Source of the DNA: Balaenoptera acutorostrata
Lineage: Eukaryota; Chordata; Mammalia; Artiodactyla; Balaenopteridae
Assembly: GCF_949987535.1 (NCBI RefSeq)
Contig: NC_080064.1
Coordinates: 40,000,282 to 40,064,281, forward strand
Direction of reading: 5' to 3'
Length of the DNA stretch: 64,000 nt
Below are positions 21,251-32,929 of the stretch, in pieces (position 1 is the stretch's first letter; the number at the start of each line of letters is the position of its first letter). The notes beneath the pieces were generated by a model that worked only from the letters and a program-made list of their open reading frames with translations, was not told the DNA's origin and ran no database searches. The position numbers were made by a program, and so were the translations under genes.

Positions 21251-21576
21251 GGGCTTCCCTGGTGGCGCAGTGGTTGAGAATCCGCCTGCCAATACAGGGG
21301 ACACGGGTTCGAGCCCTGGTCTGGGATGATCCCACGTGCCGCGGAGCGGCTGGGCCCGTGAGCCATAATTACTGAGCCTGCGCGTCTGGAGCCTGTGCTC
21401 CACAACAAGAGAGGCCGCGATAGTGAGAGGCCCGCACACCGCGATGAAGAGTGGCCCCCACTTGCCACAACTAGGGGAAGCCCTCGCACAGAAACGAAGA
21501 CCCAACACAGCCATAAATAAATAAAAATTAAAAAAAAAAACAATAGAGCAATACTTAAAAAATATATATATAAAAA
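21251..21576 (+). mobile_element. CHR-type SINE with an extra 3' segment
   Basis: Body at 21251-21530 with tRNA-type A and B boxes and an AAAT tail. After the first A-run (ending 21540) there is a non-SINE piece starting caatagagcaatact, then a second A/T-rich run before the flank. The 13-bp target-site duplication aagaaaaagcttc is perfect (21237-21249 and 21577-21589) and encloses the extra piece, so it was inserted together with the SINE. Confidence 0.93.
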
Positions 21577-22339
21577 AAGAAAAAGCTTCACAACTCTTAG
21601 CTTAAGCCCTCAGACCTCAGTTTCCTCATTTGTGAGGTAAGAGCAATAGGAATGCACAACACACAAGATGGTGGATGTGAAGGCGCTTTGTGTACTGCAA
21701 AGGGCATGAATATTACTTTTATGATCGTTATTAATGACATTGATTAAAAAGAGGCCTCAAAAGTATCTCCCCTCCCTCGATAAGCATTTTCACGCTCTTC
21801 TAAGAAGTTATGAAAGAGCGCAAGTCATCTGCAACACGGATGCCTTATGCAAGAGGTCATGAGCGTCCAGGGCATGGTGGCACACAGGGCCACTGCACTG
21901 AGCATTTGGGCAGGTCGTGCCTTGCACAAGGGCGCTCTCCTGAGGAGGTGAGTGGGCAGTGAAATCCAGGGGCAAGGGGCTGCATCTATGTTTGGTTCCA
22001 CAAAGCACGGTACAGGCTGGGAGTGGCTCTGAGGGCACCCACCTGAACACTTCCTAAAATATTTAGGCTTGCTTGGCCTTAACGTACCAAATTCAGTGAT
22101 GGGGAATCAGCTGACTTTCTGCCTTCAGCTACTGACATTTTCATGATGACTTTCCAATCTGTATCTCCAGATACAGAGGGTCTCTCCTCTACTTGAGTGC
22201 CCTGTTTTTCTCTCAAACTCATCATATCCAAATTCAAACCTCCATTCTTCTCAATTCAGAATTTGGGCTGGATTCTCTACTTCTCACATTTTACGTTTGA
22301 AAGCCTTTCCTTTAATCTTATTTGCATATTGCTTGTGAC

Positions 22340-22620
22340 ATTCAGTGACAAGAAGCTTACTGCCTTCTGAAATAGCCAACTCTACTTTTAAGCATCTCTT
22401 AACATTTAGAAACTTCTATGTATTGAGCCTGCATCTGCCTACCTGCACCTTTAACTCACTAGTTGCTGGTACCCACGCTTGGGATCACACAGAACAAGTC
22501 TTCTCCATTTTCTTCATGACAGCTATTTATAGATTGACAGGGACTAAGTTACCCTGTGTCTTATTTTCTTTCTTCCATTCCTTCTAGAAAAGGTTTTGCT
22601 TCTTTCCACTCTCCTGATCT
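22340..22620 (+). repeat. Ancient interspersed repeat (CR1/L3-like, family uncertain)
   Basis: The words tcacacagaacaagtcttct, catgacagctatttatag and a ttaccctgtgtcttattttc stretch recall a widely dispersed old mammalian repeat. I cannot name the family with certainty. A related segment lies at about 63110-63360. Confidence 0.4.
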
Positions 22621-22639
22621 TCATTTATAAAATTCCTGT

Positions 22640-22760
22640 GTCTAATGGAAGCAGCCTAAATATCCATCAACAGATGAATGGATAAAGAAGATGTGGTATA
22701 CATATATACAATGGAATATTACTCAGCCATGAAAAAGAATGAAATAATGCTAAGTTCTTA
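22640..22760 (+). mobile_element. L1 LINE fragment (3' region)
   Basis: The words atatccatcaacagatgaat, aagatgtggtatacata and ggaatattactcagcc are standard L1 3'-region words. Confidence 0.8.
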
Positions 22761-22969
22761 AGAGAGTCAATTACAAGGAATATCACATATACTGGGAAAG
22801 GGTAGGTTTAGACAGAAGCTTTATGAGGATGGAGACCAATGGAAGTGTTTTTCATTTAATGTTGTGCATTGCTCATATTCATAATAGCTGGTCCTACTAG
22901 CTGCTGTGACTAACTGATGACATTGGAGCACTTTCTCTGTGCCAGGCATTTAGCCACGTGTAGAGTTAG

Positions 22970-24170
22970 GAGAGTTCCAGTTGTTCTACCTCCTCACGAA
23001 CACTTGGTCTTGTCCATTTTTGTAATTATAGTCATGCTAGTGGGTATGAAGTGGTATCTCACCGTGGTTTCAATTTGCATCTCTTTAATGACGAATGATG
23101 TTAAGCATCTTTTCCTGTGCTTATTTGACATTCTTATACCTTCTTTAGTGAATCATTTGTTGAAATGTTTTGCTCATTTATACCAGGCTGTTTGGCTTTT
23201 TACTGAGATGTGTTAGTTCTTTAAATATTCTGCTTTCCAGTCTTTTATGAAACAGTTTTGCAAATATTTTCTCTCAGTACATGGCTTGTATTTTCGTTTT
23301 CTTAATAGTATCTTTTGAAGAGCAGATTTTGAAGAAGTCCAAGTTATCAATTTTTTTTGTTTTATACTTTGTAATTTTAGTGTCTTATTTAAGAAATCTT
23401 GGCCTAACCCATGGTCATTAAGATTTTCTCTCCTTTGTTTTCTTCTAGAAGTTTTATAGTTTTAGGTTTTACACTTAGGTCAGTGATCCATATTTAGTTG
23501 AATTTTTATGAAGTGTGAGGTGAGGATCAAGGGCTTCTTTTTCTTTTTTTTTTTCTTCTTTTTAGAAAAGGATATCCATTGTTCCAGCACCACTTGTTGA
23601 AAAAATCATCCTTTCTATATTGAATTGCCTTGGCACCTTTATCAAAAATCATTGGTTATTTATGCATGGGCCTATATTTGGGTGCTGTTCTGTTCTGTTG
23701 ATACAGATATCTATATTTATAGGAACACCATACTGTCTTTATTACTATAGATTTATAATTAGTCATGAAACTGGGCAGTGTAAGTCTTTGTTCTTCATTT
23801 TCATGTTTGTTTGGCTACCTTAAATCATTTGTGTTTTCATACAAATTTTAGAATCAATTTGTCAATTTTTGCACAAAAGCTTGCTGAGATTTGGACTGAG
23901 ATTGTAATGATTCTCTAGATTTACACCTTAATAATACTGTCTTATGATCCATAAACATGGCTAATCTCTCTTTAGTTTTTCTTTAACTTCCCCTTGGCAA
24001 TCTTTTGAGGTTTTCAGCGTATACAACCTGCATATCTTTTGTAAAACTTTCCCCTAAGTACTTCATAATTTTTGATTCTCTGATAAATAGCCTTTAAAAT
24101 TTTTCAGTTTATGACTGCACTTTCCAAGTGTATAAAATACAATTGTATTTTGTATATTGTTCTTATTTCC
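22970..24170 (-). mobile_element. L1M LINE, antisense
   Basis: Antisense L1 3' sequence over about 1.2 kb: atttgcatctctttaatgac, ttttgcaaatattttctctc, ttttcttctagaagttttat, agcaccacttgttgaaaaaa, aattgccttggcacctttat and gattgtaatgattctctaga. Many stops; no coding capacity. Confidence 0.85.
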
Positions 24171-24179
24171 CATAACACT

Positions 24180-24410
24180 GCATTTTCTATATCTATTGAA
24201 ATGATCATATGGGTCTGTGATGATATCCCCCCTCAATGGCCAAACTCATCTGGAAATCACAGGGCAAGGGAGTATAGTTAATGCAATGCAGGGAAGCTAG
24301 CCTCTCAAAGCAAGAGAGTAGAGAAAGGTGGGAAAAGGATCTGGAAGGGCAAACAGAATATCCAGCACAACACATGTGCGTGTGTGAGTGGACGTGCCTC
24401 TGAGTTCTCT
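24180..24410. other. Unassigned segment between two antisense L1 pieces
   Basis: About 230 bp without L1 words, including gtgggaaaaggatctggaag. It breaks the L1 order and may be an insertion of an unidentified repeat or a boundary between two L1 copies. Confidence 0.35.
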
Positions 24411-24414
24411 ATTC

Positions 24415-24835
24415 TATAACAATGGCCTATCTGTTCATCTGTTCTTGTGCCAGTACTACAAAGCATTTATACCATGATTTTGTATCATGTCAGTATCTGG
24501 AAAGGTGAGCTCTTCTCTCTTCATTTTTCTTTTTTCAATATTTAAAGCTTCTAGGTTAAATGTATTTGTATTCCTCCATGTACATTTTAGAGTAAGTAGA
24601 TTGAGTTCTCAAAAAATCAACTGGAATTTTGATTGGCCTTGTATTAAATGTTTATATTGATTTCAGAGAAGAGATATGTTTTTAATATTAAGTCAACCTG
24701 TCTAAGAGCAGTAATGTGTCTCTGCTTATGCAGATAATCTTCTATGTCCTATATTAGTGTTATACTCTTTTACGTAGTGGTCTGTTGTATTCTTGGTTAA
24801 ATTAATTCCTGGGTACTTCCTGTGTTGCTGCTACA
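24415..24835 (-). mobile_element. L1 LINE, antisense, second segment
   Basis: The words tggcctatctgttcatctgt, tgtgccagtactacaaagca, tcaactggaattttgattgg and ggttaaattaattcctggg are antisense L1 words. The first repeats a consensus interval already covered at about 23690, so this is probably a separate L1 copy. Confidence 0.65.
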
Positions 24836-24837
24836 AC

Positions 24838-25010
24838 GAATGGTGCAAATATTTAGTGAGTGCCTTCTATGTGCAGGCCCTGTTTTGGTTGCTAGGGGTA
24901 CGGTAGTGAACGTGACCGTGTCCCTGGTCTCATGGAGGTGACACTACAAAGACAGACATCACACGTGTAAACAGACAAATATGTGGCCACACATTGTGAA
25001 GAGCTGAAGC
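24838..25010 (-). repeat. L2 LINE 3' fragment
   Basis: Reversed L2 3' end: gagtgccttctatgtgcagg, tagtgaacgtgaccgtgtcc and tcatggaggtgacac. Confidence 0.6.
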
Positions 25011-25207
25011 AAAGGCCCAGCTTTCCACCCTGGCCCTCTGCCTTCCCAGGGTCATTTCTCAGTGCTCTGTGTCACTGCTCTTACAAAGATCCCAGCCAGA
25101 TGTCAGGAAAGCAGGATTTCCAGCTCCAGATCTGATTCTATCTAGCCAGTTTGTTCATCTTTAGAATGAAGAGTTGCACTACACAACCTTTTCGGACTCT
25201 TCCAGCT

Positions 25208-25321
25208 CTATACATCTTCTTTTGTTTCTTTCTTCTCTCCCTCTCTTTTTCTTTCTCTCTCTTTCTTTCTCTTTTTCCCTCCCCACCCCCCGTCTTTCCT
25301 TCTTTCTTTCCTTCTTTCTTC
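25208..25321. repeat. Polypyrimidine tract (CTTT/CTTC)n
   Basis: An impure C/T-only microsatellite, almost unbroken for about 110 bp. Confidence 0.9.
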
Positions 25322-25839
25322 CATGATTGAGTATGAAGGGAAGAATAGTATTACCTTGGGAAGAGAAACTGCTTAATTTTCTTAAAACTGTCTAGTTTTA
25401 AGTTCCGTTGAGATGCTCAGACCAAATGCCCACAGGAGAACATGCAGGTGTGACTCTTAGGAGTAGAATCCATGCTAGAGATGGACACTTGAGAGATACA
25501 CTGACACTCATTATGTGAGTAAGACCACTTAGAAAGTGTACAAAATAAGAAAAGAGGAGGATTAAGAATAGAAACCAAGGACTGAGGCATTGAAAGTAAA
25601 ATTAGAGAGAGGAAAGGTCTTTCAGAGGAAAATTGCCATAGGTTTAGTTTTATAAGACAAAGGTTTTTAACCTCCTATGAAGACACTTTGGAAGGAAGTT
25701 TGATGATTCATAATCAATCTTTTAGAATCCTTTTTACATCATCCTCACTCTGGAATAAAACTGGTCAAACTGATGGCCTTCTATGATTCGAAAGTATAGC
25801 ACTTACTTCTAATGATTTTGTTAACAAGATGTTGGAGCA

Positions 25840-25990
25840 AGCCACCTCATTGCTCATTGCCTCAGTTTCCTCATCTGAAAAATGGGCATAATAAGGCCTA
25901 TTTGATGAGGCTGTGGTGAATGTGAAATTTGAGTCTAGGAAAGGAAGAAATGTCTATAGAATTAGGAAATATTAGTGTAACCATTCTCTA
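25840..25990 (+). repeat. MIR SINE fragment
   Basis: Contains cattgcctcagtttcctcat and ctgaaaaatgggcataataa. Confidence 0.65.
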
Positions 25991-25999
25991 TGATAACAC

Positions 26000-27600
26000 C
26001 AAGGGTTAAATTTGCTTTCTGTCTTTGACCTTTTTTTTTCCCCATCCAGTGGTTAATGTTTTTGTAAACTAGTGTTCGTACCATTCTCACATATCTTTTC
26101 CTTCTGTCTCAGCTCTTCTGGGCTCCCCACACCCAACAGTTGGGAGATCAGAAAGACACCATCTGCTGGTTAATAAACAGACATGTATTCGTTTATAAGC
26201 TGATTGGATCAGGGTGTCTTGAAGTCCGTGTTCTAAATGTTCATACATTCCATCACTTATCTGAGGTCACACCCAGAGGCTCTGTGGCTGGGATGAATCA
26301 CAGCTGAGCTGACCATCCTTCCTGGAATCCATGGGCTGCAATGGACATGACTTTAGCCAAAGTGGACACCTGCCACCTACTCAGAACAGAAATGACTCCT
26401 GGTGATCACGTCTTTACCGAGTCCTCTTAGAGCCCCGATCAGCAAGCGCTGAGGATCATGGATGGAGCTTCTCTTGAGTATCTTCTGCATGCTCAGTACT
26501 GGGGTGCAGGCTGTTGGGGGTGGGGGTGGAATTAGCAGAAATCAAGAGACCTGGAGCACCTCAGAAGGAAAGAGGATAGCAGGGGATGGCGACAGGTTTG
26601 GGACAGAAATTTAAGGCATTTCATGGGCAGCTTGTAATTTATCTAGACCAGATTGGGGTCTAGCAATCCATAACTTCCCCCAAATGAATTAATACACTGC
26701 CTAAAGATTCTAAAACCTCTTTAGTCTCTCTGAGCTTATTGACTTCCGTTGGATCCCCTCTTGCCCTGAAGTGTGTTTACTTCTCTGGGAGTCACAGGCT
26801 CTCGTGTTCACAGGGCTTGGCAAGGGCCTTGGTCTGTCCTCCTCCAAGTGGAGATGAAGAGCTGCAGATTTATCTGGGCTCCACAGCCATCTTCCTTGCA
26901 TTCTTTATCCCCCAGCTGAATATCCCAAAGACATTAATAGATGAAAGGGAGATCGTTTGCTTTTTTTTAAGAAGAGATGTTGGAGAAACAGAATGAAGCC
27001 CAAAGCCCAAAGGAGTCAGTCATCCCACCACCCAAAAGTTTACAAGAGCAAAAAAAATCCTATTGTGAGAAAGGCACCCACGGGCCCATCAGTTTGCATG
27101 GTACTGCTATTTTTCAGAAAGGTGCTCAGATCCCCAAATTTAAACATGCTTACCCAAAGTCTTATAAAAGTCACTGGCAGAATTGAGATTAAAATCCATG
27201 TGTCTTTTCCGCAGTCTGAACTTCCACTGCGTACTGCAGGGAGGACTTAGGACAGCTGAAGAAAGAGGCTGTCACAGGAGTGGCCCAGCGTGGGCGGGAG
27301 TGTGTGTGGGCGGTCCAGGACAGAGCCCGGAGCCTGCGGTCACTGTGCCAGGGCCTGCATGTCACTCACGGGTCGCTCAGGCCGGTCCTGCCTTGCTTTC
27401 TGTCTTAGTCTCTTCCCCTAGAAGGTTGGGCTTTTCAGATGTGCTCCCCTCGACACAGCAGGGCTGATCTGGTGGCAGGGGCAGAGGCACCAGGGCCGTG
27501 TCTGTTGGGATGTCTGACCTCTCCAGGCCCACTCTGAGCTGCACACCCACCGCCAAAACAGGGTCTGAAAGCCAGTGGGTGGTGAGTGGATATTGGTACT
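26000..27600. other. No supported feature
   Basis: Unique-looking DNA. Short ORFs in several frames show no recognisable domain. A G-rich patch occurs at 26515-26530. Confidence 0.4.
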
Positions 27601-27604
27601 AGAG

Positions 27605-27730
27605 ATGGAATGTGGACTCACAGTCAGACAGATTGAAATTCAGGACCCAAATCTACCAATTCTTAGTTGTACCAGCTTACACAAGCCATTTTCTGAGCCT
27701 CAGTTTCTGAATTTGATTTTCGCACCAACC
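27605..27730 (+). repeat. MIR SINE fragment
   Basis: Contains attgaaattcaggacccaaa and gagcctcagtttctgaattt. Confidence 0.5.
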
Positions 27731-27837
27731 CAGGCGAAGAAGGCATATTAGAAAACTAAGCATCAGAGAGGTGGAATGGCGGCCCCAATGTCATACTAAT
27801 CATACGAGGGGGTAGGTGCTGGCCGAGCTAGCCCACA

Positions 27838-28080
27838 TCAGTGCCAGGCAATATGTATTAATCCTCACTCCAGCTCTGGGAGGGAGGTACCATGCTTATC
27901 CCACTTTATGGATGAGGGAACTTAGGTATTCCTCCTGTGTTCCCTGAGGCTGGCAAGGAAATTCCTCCCACTTTGTAGGGGAGGAGCTGGGGCGCAGAGA
28001 GGATGATAGATAGTGTGCCCGGCTCACCCAGGAAGGAGTCGGTGGAGGAGCTGAGTCTGAGTCCTGGTCTCCAGGCTCCC
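27838..28080 (-). repeat. MIR SINE fragment
   Basis: Reversed MIR: cagtgccaggcaatatgtat, taatcctcactccagc and ccactttatggatgagggaa. Confidence 0.5.
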
Positions 28081-28650
28081 AGCTCAAGGCTCTCTCACCG
28101 CCCACACTTGCTGGGCCCCGCCAAGCCCCAGGGAGGGCATCCCGCCCTGGCATGTGCTCTCCTTGGCCAGCTTCGCCCCTCTTGCCTGGGAAGCACTGCC
28201 CTCATCCACTGCCAGACAGACTTGTTGCCCAACTTGTGGGCAGGAGCCAAGCCTGGCAGCCTTTGGTGCTCATCCAAGTCGAGCTGCTCTTTCCTGTGCC
28301 GAGTTTAGCACACAGCTCGGCTTCATCATCCAAATATGTCCTGCCAGACAGGCCTCAGCTGCTGGCCGGCAGGGCACCTGGCGGCCCGAGAGAGCTTGGC
28401 ACTAATCGGATCCAGCGGACATAAATCAGGGCTCTCGTTGAGAGGAAGTCCAGCCGTTCCCTGGCAGGCAAGGGGTGAGAGGTCAGAAGGCTGGTAGGGT
28501 GAGAACCTCCCACTAAAAGGGGTTGAGTCTGCAAGGGCCCAGTGACCTTAGCAAGTGTCCTGAACCCTCTGGTGTCTCCATCCATCCGAAGTTAAGAGGT
28601 TGTACCCAATGATCTCTGATAGTTCATGCCAAAGTGTAGAGCGGTCCTGT
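28081..28650. other. Repeat-free stretch
   Basis: No repeat words recognised and relatively GC-rich. No ORF with a known domain. It could be conserved noncoding DNA, but nothing in the single sequence proves that. Confidence 0.35.
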
Positions 28651-28653
28651 TGC

Positions 28654-28682
28654 TTGTGTGTCTGTGTTTGTGTGTGTGTGTG
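28654..28682. repeat. (GT)n microsatellite, impure
   Basis: TG dinucleotides with two interruptions. Confidence 0.85.
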
Positions 28683-29109
28683 AGACATCTTTCCTTTCTG
28701 CTTGGAGCACCATCAGGGATAAATCTCATTATATCCTGTGGAGCGGAGGGCTGAGTGCCTTCACCTGACTCGGGGGAGGTAAGAGATATTCCTTCCCATG
28801 AACGCAAGATGTCCCAAGGGCTTTCTATGTCCGGAACCTTTGTGGCAGAAGGCTTGGATACACCTGGAAACAGAGCAAGGCCCTCTAGGAAGGGAGGGCT
28901 TCCCAGTTAAGCTGGGTGGCTCACTGACAGGTGGGTAGGAGGTTGCTTGTCAGGATCTGTCTTAAGAGCAGCCTTGAGCTGGAAGCAATCTGTGGTCAGC
29001 TGTGCTGAGATGAAGCTGGAAAATGGTGGGTCATGTTTGAAGACAGATTATAACAACTCTACAACCTGTGATTTTGCCAAGCACACATGCGCTTAACCAG
29101 CCATGCAGT

Positions 29110-29560
29110 TACTAGTGCATCTACTCACATGCTCAGTGTTTAGAAAGCACCCACTATGTGCTGGGTGCTGTGCTGGGCACTGGGAATATCGACGAATCGG
29201 GCTCCACTGCTGCCTTCTTCAAAGTCACGGTCTACAGGGAAGGACGTGCATCGGAAACATTGATGACAAGACAGTGTGATAAGTCCTTTACCAAAGATAT
29301 GTCCACACTCCTCTGAACGCAGAGGAGGGCGTTAGGGACTCTGACTTGGCAGGGGTGGGGGTGGTGGAGGGGGCAGACAGGCTGCCCAAGAGAAGGTGGC
29401 ATCAGCAGCAACTTGGAGAGTAAGTTCAAAGCCCTGGAGGGGAGAGTTAGAGGGGAGAGAGCATGAGCAAAGCTGAACGGAAATACCAAAGGGATGCTGT
29501 GATCAGAGACCAGCAGAATTCCATGTAGCCTGAGGGAGGATGGATGCTCGGTGGAGGGCA
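29110..29560 (-). repeat. L2 LINE fragment
   Basis: Reversed L2: agcacccactatgtgctggg, tgctgtgctgggcactggga and gagcatgagcaaagctgaac. Confidence 0.55.
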
Positions 29561-29669
29561 GGGGTGGAATAAAGGCCAGAATTAAGGCTGAGGCTTGGTC
29601 AACTCAAACCATGTCCCAGTTGGGGAGGGGAGGACCTTAGTTTGTTCCAGTATGTGTTTTATTTTTTTA

Positions 29670-29818
29670 AACAGCTGTTCCTAACCCTGCCTGTGCATCA
29701 GAAACACCTAGAGAGATTCTATACAATACAAATGGTCCACACCCTTGAGATCCAGACTTAGATGGCCTGCTAATTCTAAGGTAGCTAGCTGAGCAGCCTA
29801 GCATTTCTTAAAAATGTA
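29670..29818 (+). mobile_element. MER5-type DNA transposon fragment (hAT-Charlie)
   Basis: The words cagctgttcctaaccctgcc, tgtgcatcagaaacacctag and ggtccacacccttgagatcc follow MER5A order; the 3' inverted end is lost. Confidence 0.6.
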
Positions 29819-29929
29819 AGATGCTGATAAACGCAATGGAGAAAAAGAAAGCAGAAAACGGAGTCAGAGAATGTTGAGGGAGGAAGGTGGCACAACCGTA
29901 AATAGTGTTTTAAAGAGAAGACCTGAGGG

Positions 29930-30115
29930 AGGAAGACGTGGGAAAATCTGGAGAAAGACCCCTCCAGGTGGAGAAAACAGCAGGTGCAAAGGCCCTGAGG
30001 CAGGGCTGACTTGTCTTAAAGGAAGAACAACGAAGTCAGTGTTGCTGGAAGGTAAGAGATGAGGTCGGAGAGATAATGGGGGCAGGTGGGTTGTGTTGGG
30101 CGTATACCCTGGCCT
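29930..30115 (-). repeat. L2 LINE fragment
   Basis: Reversed L2: aacagcaggtgcaaaggccc, tgaggcagggctgac and gagatgaggtcggagagata. Confidence 0.7.
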
Positions 30116-30524
30116 TTTTGAACCATTGATTTAGTCCATCTCATCCAGCAGCTAGTGAGATACGTCTTTTCTGTGTCCCTCTTTCACACAAGACTGAACT
30201 AGGCTGTGTGTCTGGGTGGTGTAGAGGAGCATATTGCTGAGTAGAATACAGGCTCTGTTTCCCCAAAGATCCCAGGCCGGGAGGAGAGGCCCAAGCCCAT
30301 GCAACCCTTTCCAGCAGAAAGCAGATTTCAACCCATGCTGCTATCCTGATTTCAACTGTAGCAGAAATATCGTCACAGTTCAAGGTGGTCTTAGAGAGAG
30401 GGGGCACATGAAGGGTGGGTAGGGCTTCAGCAGGCACAGCAGGAAGCACTTGCCCAACGAAACAGGACAAGTGCATGGCCAAGATGGAGCCAGAATGGAT
30501 GTCCGTGGTTTGGGGGAGGCAGCT

Positions 30525-30700
30525 TGAGACTGTGGAGTCAGTAAGTCCCGGGTTTCAAGTCTGCTCAGCCTTGAAATTTGAGACCAACTGATTGCACATG
30601 GCTTTACGTCTTTGTGTCTCCCTGGTCTCAATTTTTCCCATCTTTTCCATGGAGTTAATCCCATCTCTGAAGATTGGCTGTGAAAACTGATGAAGTAATG
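30525..30700 (+). repeat. MIR SINE fragment
   Basis: Contains gactgtggagtcagtaagtc, ccgggtttcaagtctgctca and ctgtgaaaactgatgaa, in MIR order but diverged. Confidence 0.45.
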
Positions 30701-31469
30701 CGTGTGCACATGTCTACCAGCCCAGGGACTGGTGGGGAGCGAGTCTCGGGAAGTGAATATCACGTGGTCCCTGTTAACGGTGAGAGCCCCTTCTCTTTTG
30801 CTGCACTGGGCTGCTTCCATCAACTGCAGGAGGAGGAAGAAAGCCAGGTGGCGAGGGCAGGAGAGCACGGCTTGGTTGTTTTCCTCTCCACATCCAACAC
30901 CTCTTTCTGGCTTTATGGAAGCCATTATGGGCAAGGCGCCACCTGGCAGTACCCATAGCGATTCCCATTGCCCATCCCATTGACCATTGTGCTCCATATG
31001 TCAACCACACCCTGGAGCTGCCATCCCTGTTATTATTGCCTTATTTCATGGGGTGGGGGCATGGGGAGGGGACAGCAACATCAGGGAAGGAACCAGGGCT
31101 TCTCTGTGTGTTTTTTCCTCCCTACCATACTGACGTTCACGTCCAGGCCATACGGACCTCGGAGGAACCTAGCACACCAAGGTGAGCTGTGAGCTGTGGA
31201 GCAGGTGGCAGGGCTGGGGACACCCCCCCCCCCCCACAGCATCCATCCTAAGTCACATTGGTCATTTGGCCCTGTCCCCGCTGCCCTGCCAGGACTCCCA
31301 GCTTGGCCCTGCCCCAGCTCTACCCTCTGGCCTAGGCCCCCTTCTAATTTGATTTAGGTTTCTGGGGAGAGGGGCTGGACTGGGGAGGGGTAGGCTCACA
31401 CCTACAGGTTAACCCTCTCTCTGCCAAGGAAGGAACATTTCTGAGGCAATTTGTTTAGATGCAAGTTCT
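30701..31469. other. No supported feature; poly-C run inside
   Basis: Unique-looking DNA with an uninterrupted C run of about 15 at 31222-31236 and a C/T-rich stretch after it. No exon recognised. Confidence 0.45.
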
Positions 31470-31745
31470 TTGTTCTCTTGATCATTCATTCTTTCAATAA
31501 GCCCTTTCTTACGTCTCTCGGGCACCGTTCCCCGATGCTGCATCCTCAGCACTGAGGATAAAGAGGCAAGTCAGGACGAGTCCTTGCCCTGGATATGCTT
31601 ACCACTTCTTTGGGAGGCAGAAAGGGAGACCTGTAATCACTGGGTACGCTGAAAGACATGAGAAAGATACTTGGGGGATACAGGGATCAAGAGGTTGATT
31701 CTAGTCCATCTCCGTCTGATGATCATTCATTCATTCATTCACTGA
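31470..31745 (-). repeat. L2 LINE 3' fragment with (TTCA)n
   Basis: Reversed L2: gatcattcattctttcaata, gactccttgccct-like words, and a second attcattcattcattc run near 31724. Confidence 0.5.
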
Positions 31746-32154
31746 GCCTGGGCCCTGGTGGGGTCCTCAGAACTGGTGTGGGGCTGGGGATGGGCAGGCC
31801 CAAATTTAACTTTGAAACAGGCCATTAAAGAGACAGTGTCAGGGAATTGAGGGGGGTGGGAGCAACCTCTTCAGGAGAGGAGGGTTAGAGTGGGGGGCAG
31901 GGGGCAGCTCCCCGGACAAGGAGGAATTGACTTCGGCCTTGCAGAACGGAAAGGCTTTGGCTTCTTGGAGATACAAAGATGGGCTCCTGGAGACCCACAT
32001 TTACCACCTGCTGGGTGTCCTGGGATAGTTCTTATTTAAACTACCTGGGTCTTATTTGAAATATCAATTTGGGGCTGGTTTTTATACACATATTTATGTA
32101 ATAGTAGTTTCACTAAAGGCTATATGTGCTCACAGACTTTTTAAGATGTAATTG

Positions 32155-32166
32155 CTTTGATCAAAC
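32155..32166. promoter_or_regulatory. Palindromic TCF/LEF-like word
   Basis: CTTTGATCAAAC contains the perfect palindrome TTTGATCAAA and the TCF/LEF consensus CTTTGAT. It lies in AT-rich DNA about 20 kb upstream of TRABD2B. The word is seen; its function is not shown. Confidence 0.3.
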
Positions 32167-32499
32167 TTTTCAGAGGAAAAAATTAATCAAATAAGAATAG
32201 GCCATTCCCGATAGCACGTGTCTTGATTTCTGGTCCAGAAATATCGGCTCTGTGCTTATATCCACCAGCTGGGGTCTAGTTTGACCTCTTAACCCAACCA
32301 CAAGGTGTCCTCAGGAAAGGTTCTGCCCTCAGTCAGCTCCCCTGAAGTGGAAGAGGTAGTGGGGAGAAGGAGATGAAGGGATGAGGGGTCCCAGGTCCTC
32401 TCATCAGGTGCAAGGTGGGGTAGCATTAGCACTCCCAGCTTGAAATGACCCTGAGCCCCAAGAAAGGAAGTTCAAGGATAGAGAAGGTGTGGTTCTCTT

Positions 32500-32690
32500 A
32501 CTGGTTAAGAACAAGTGATTTTGAATCAGCTCTGTCTTTGGGCTAGTCAATTACCTAATGTACCTGTGCCTGGTATGTCTTCTGCGGGATTACTGAGGGC
32601 ATCATATGAGATCATGTAAAACACTATTAACTTGTATCTGGCACTTAGTAAGGTGGCTGATTTAGTAGTTGTAGTTATAGCACTGGGAGC
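32500..32690 (+). repeat. MIR SINE fragment
   Basis: Contains gtgattttgaatcagctctg, ggctagtcaattacctaatg and cttgtatctggcacttagta. Confidence 0.55.
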
Positions 32691-32929
32691 CTGCAACGGA
32701 TATGACCTTTAGGACCAGAACCTTCACAATCCTTGAGATCCTGTTACCACCAGGACTGTTACCTAGCCCTCCCTCACCACTTCTAATTCACACACACCTG
32801 AGCAGGTACCACCAGAGGCCAGAGGTTGAAGTGCTCAAAAATCATAAAACAAAAGAATGAAGATGATGACAGACCTAAAATTGTCACTGTGGGAATCGGG
32901 GACCCCCCAGGCCCCCAAAGCCAGCAGTT

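Noticed and set aside
22917..23216. 99-codon ORF with a hydrophobic stretch resembling a membrane protein
   Set aside because: It lies within antisense L1 3' sequence. The hydrophobic residues come from T-rich DNA.
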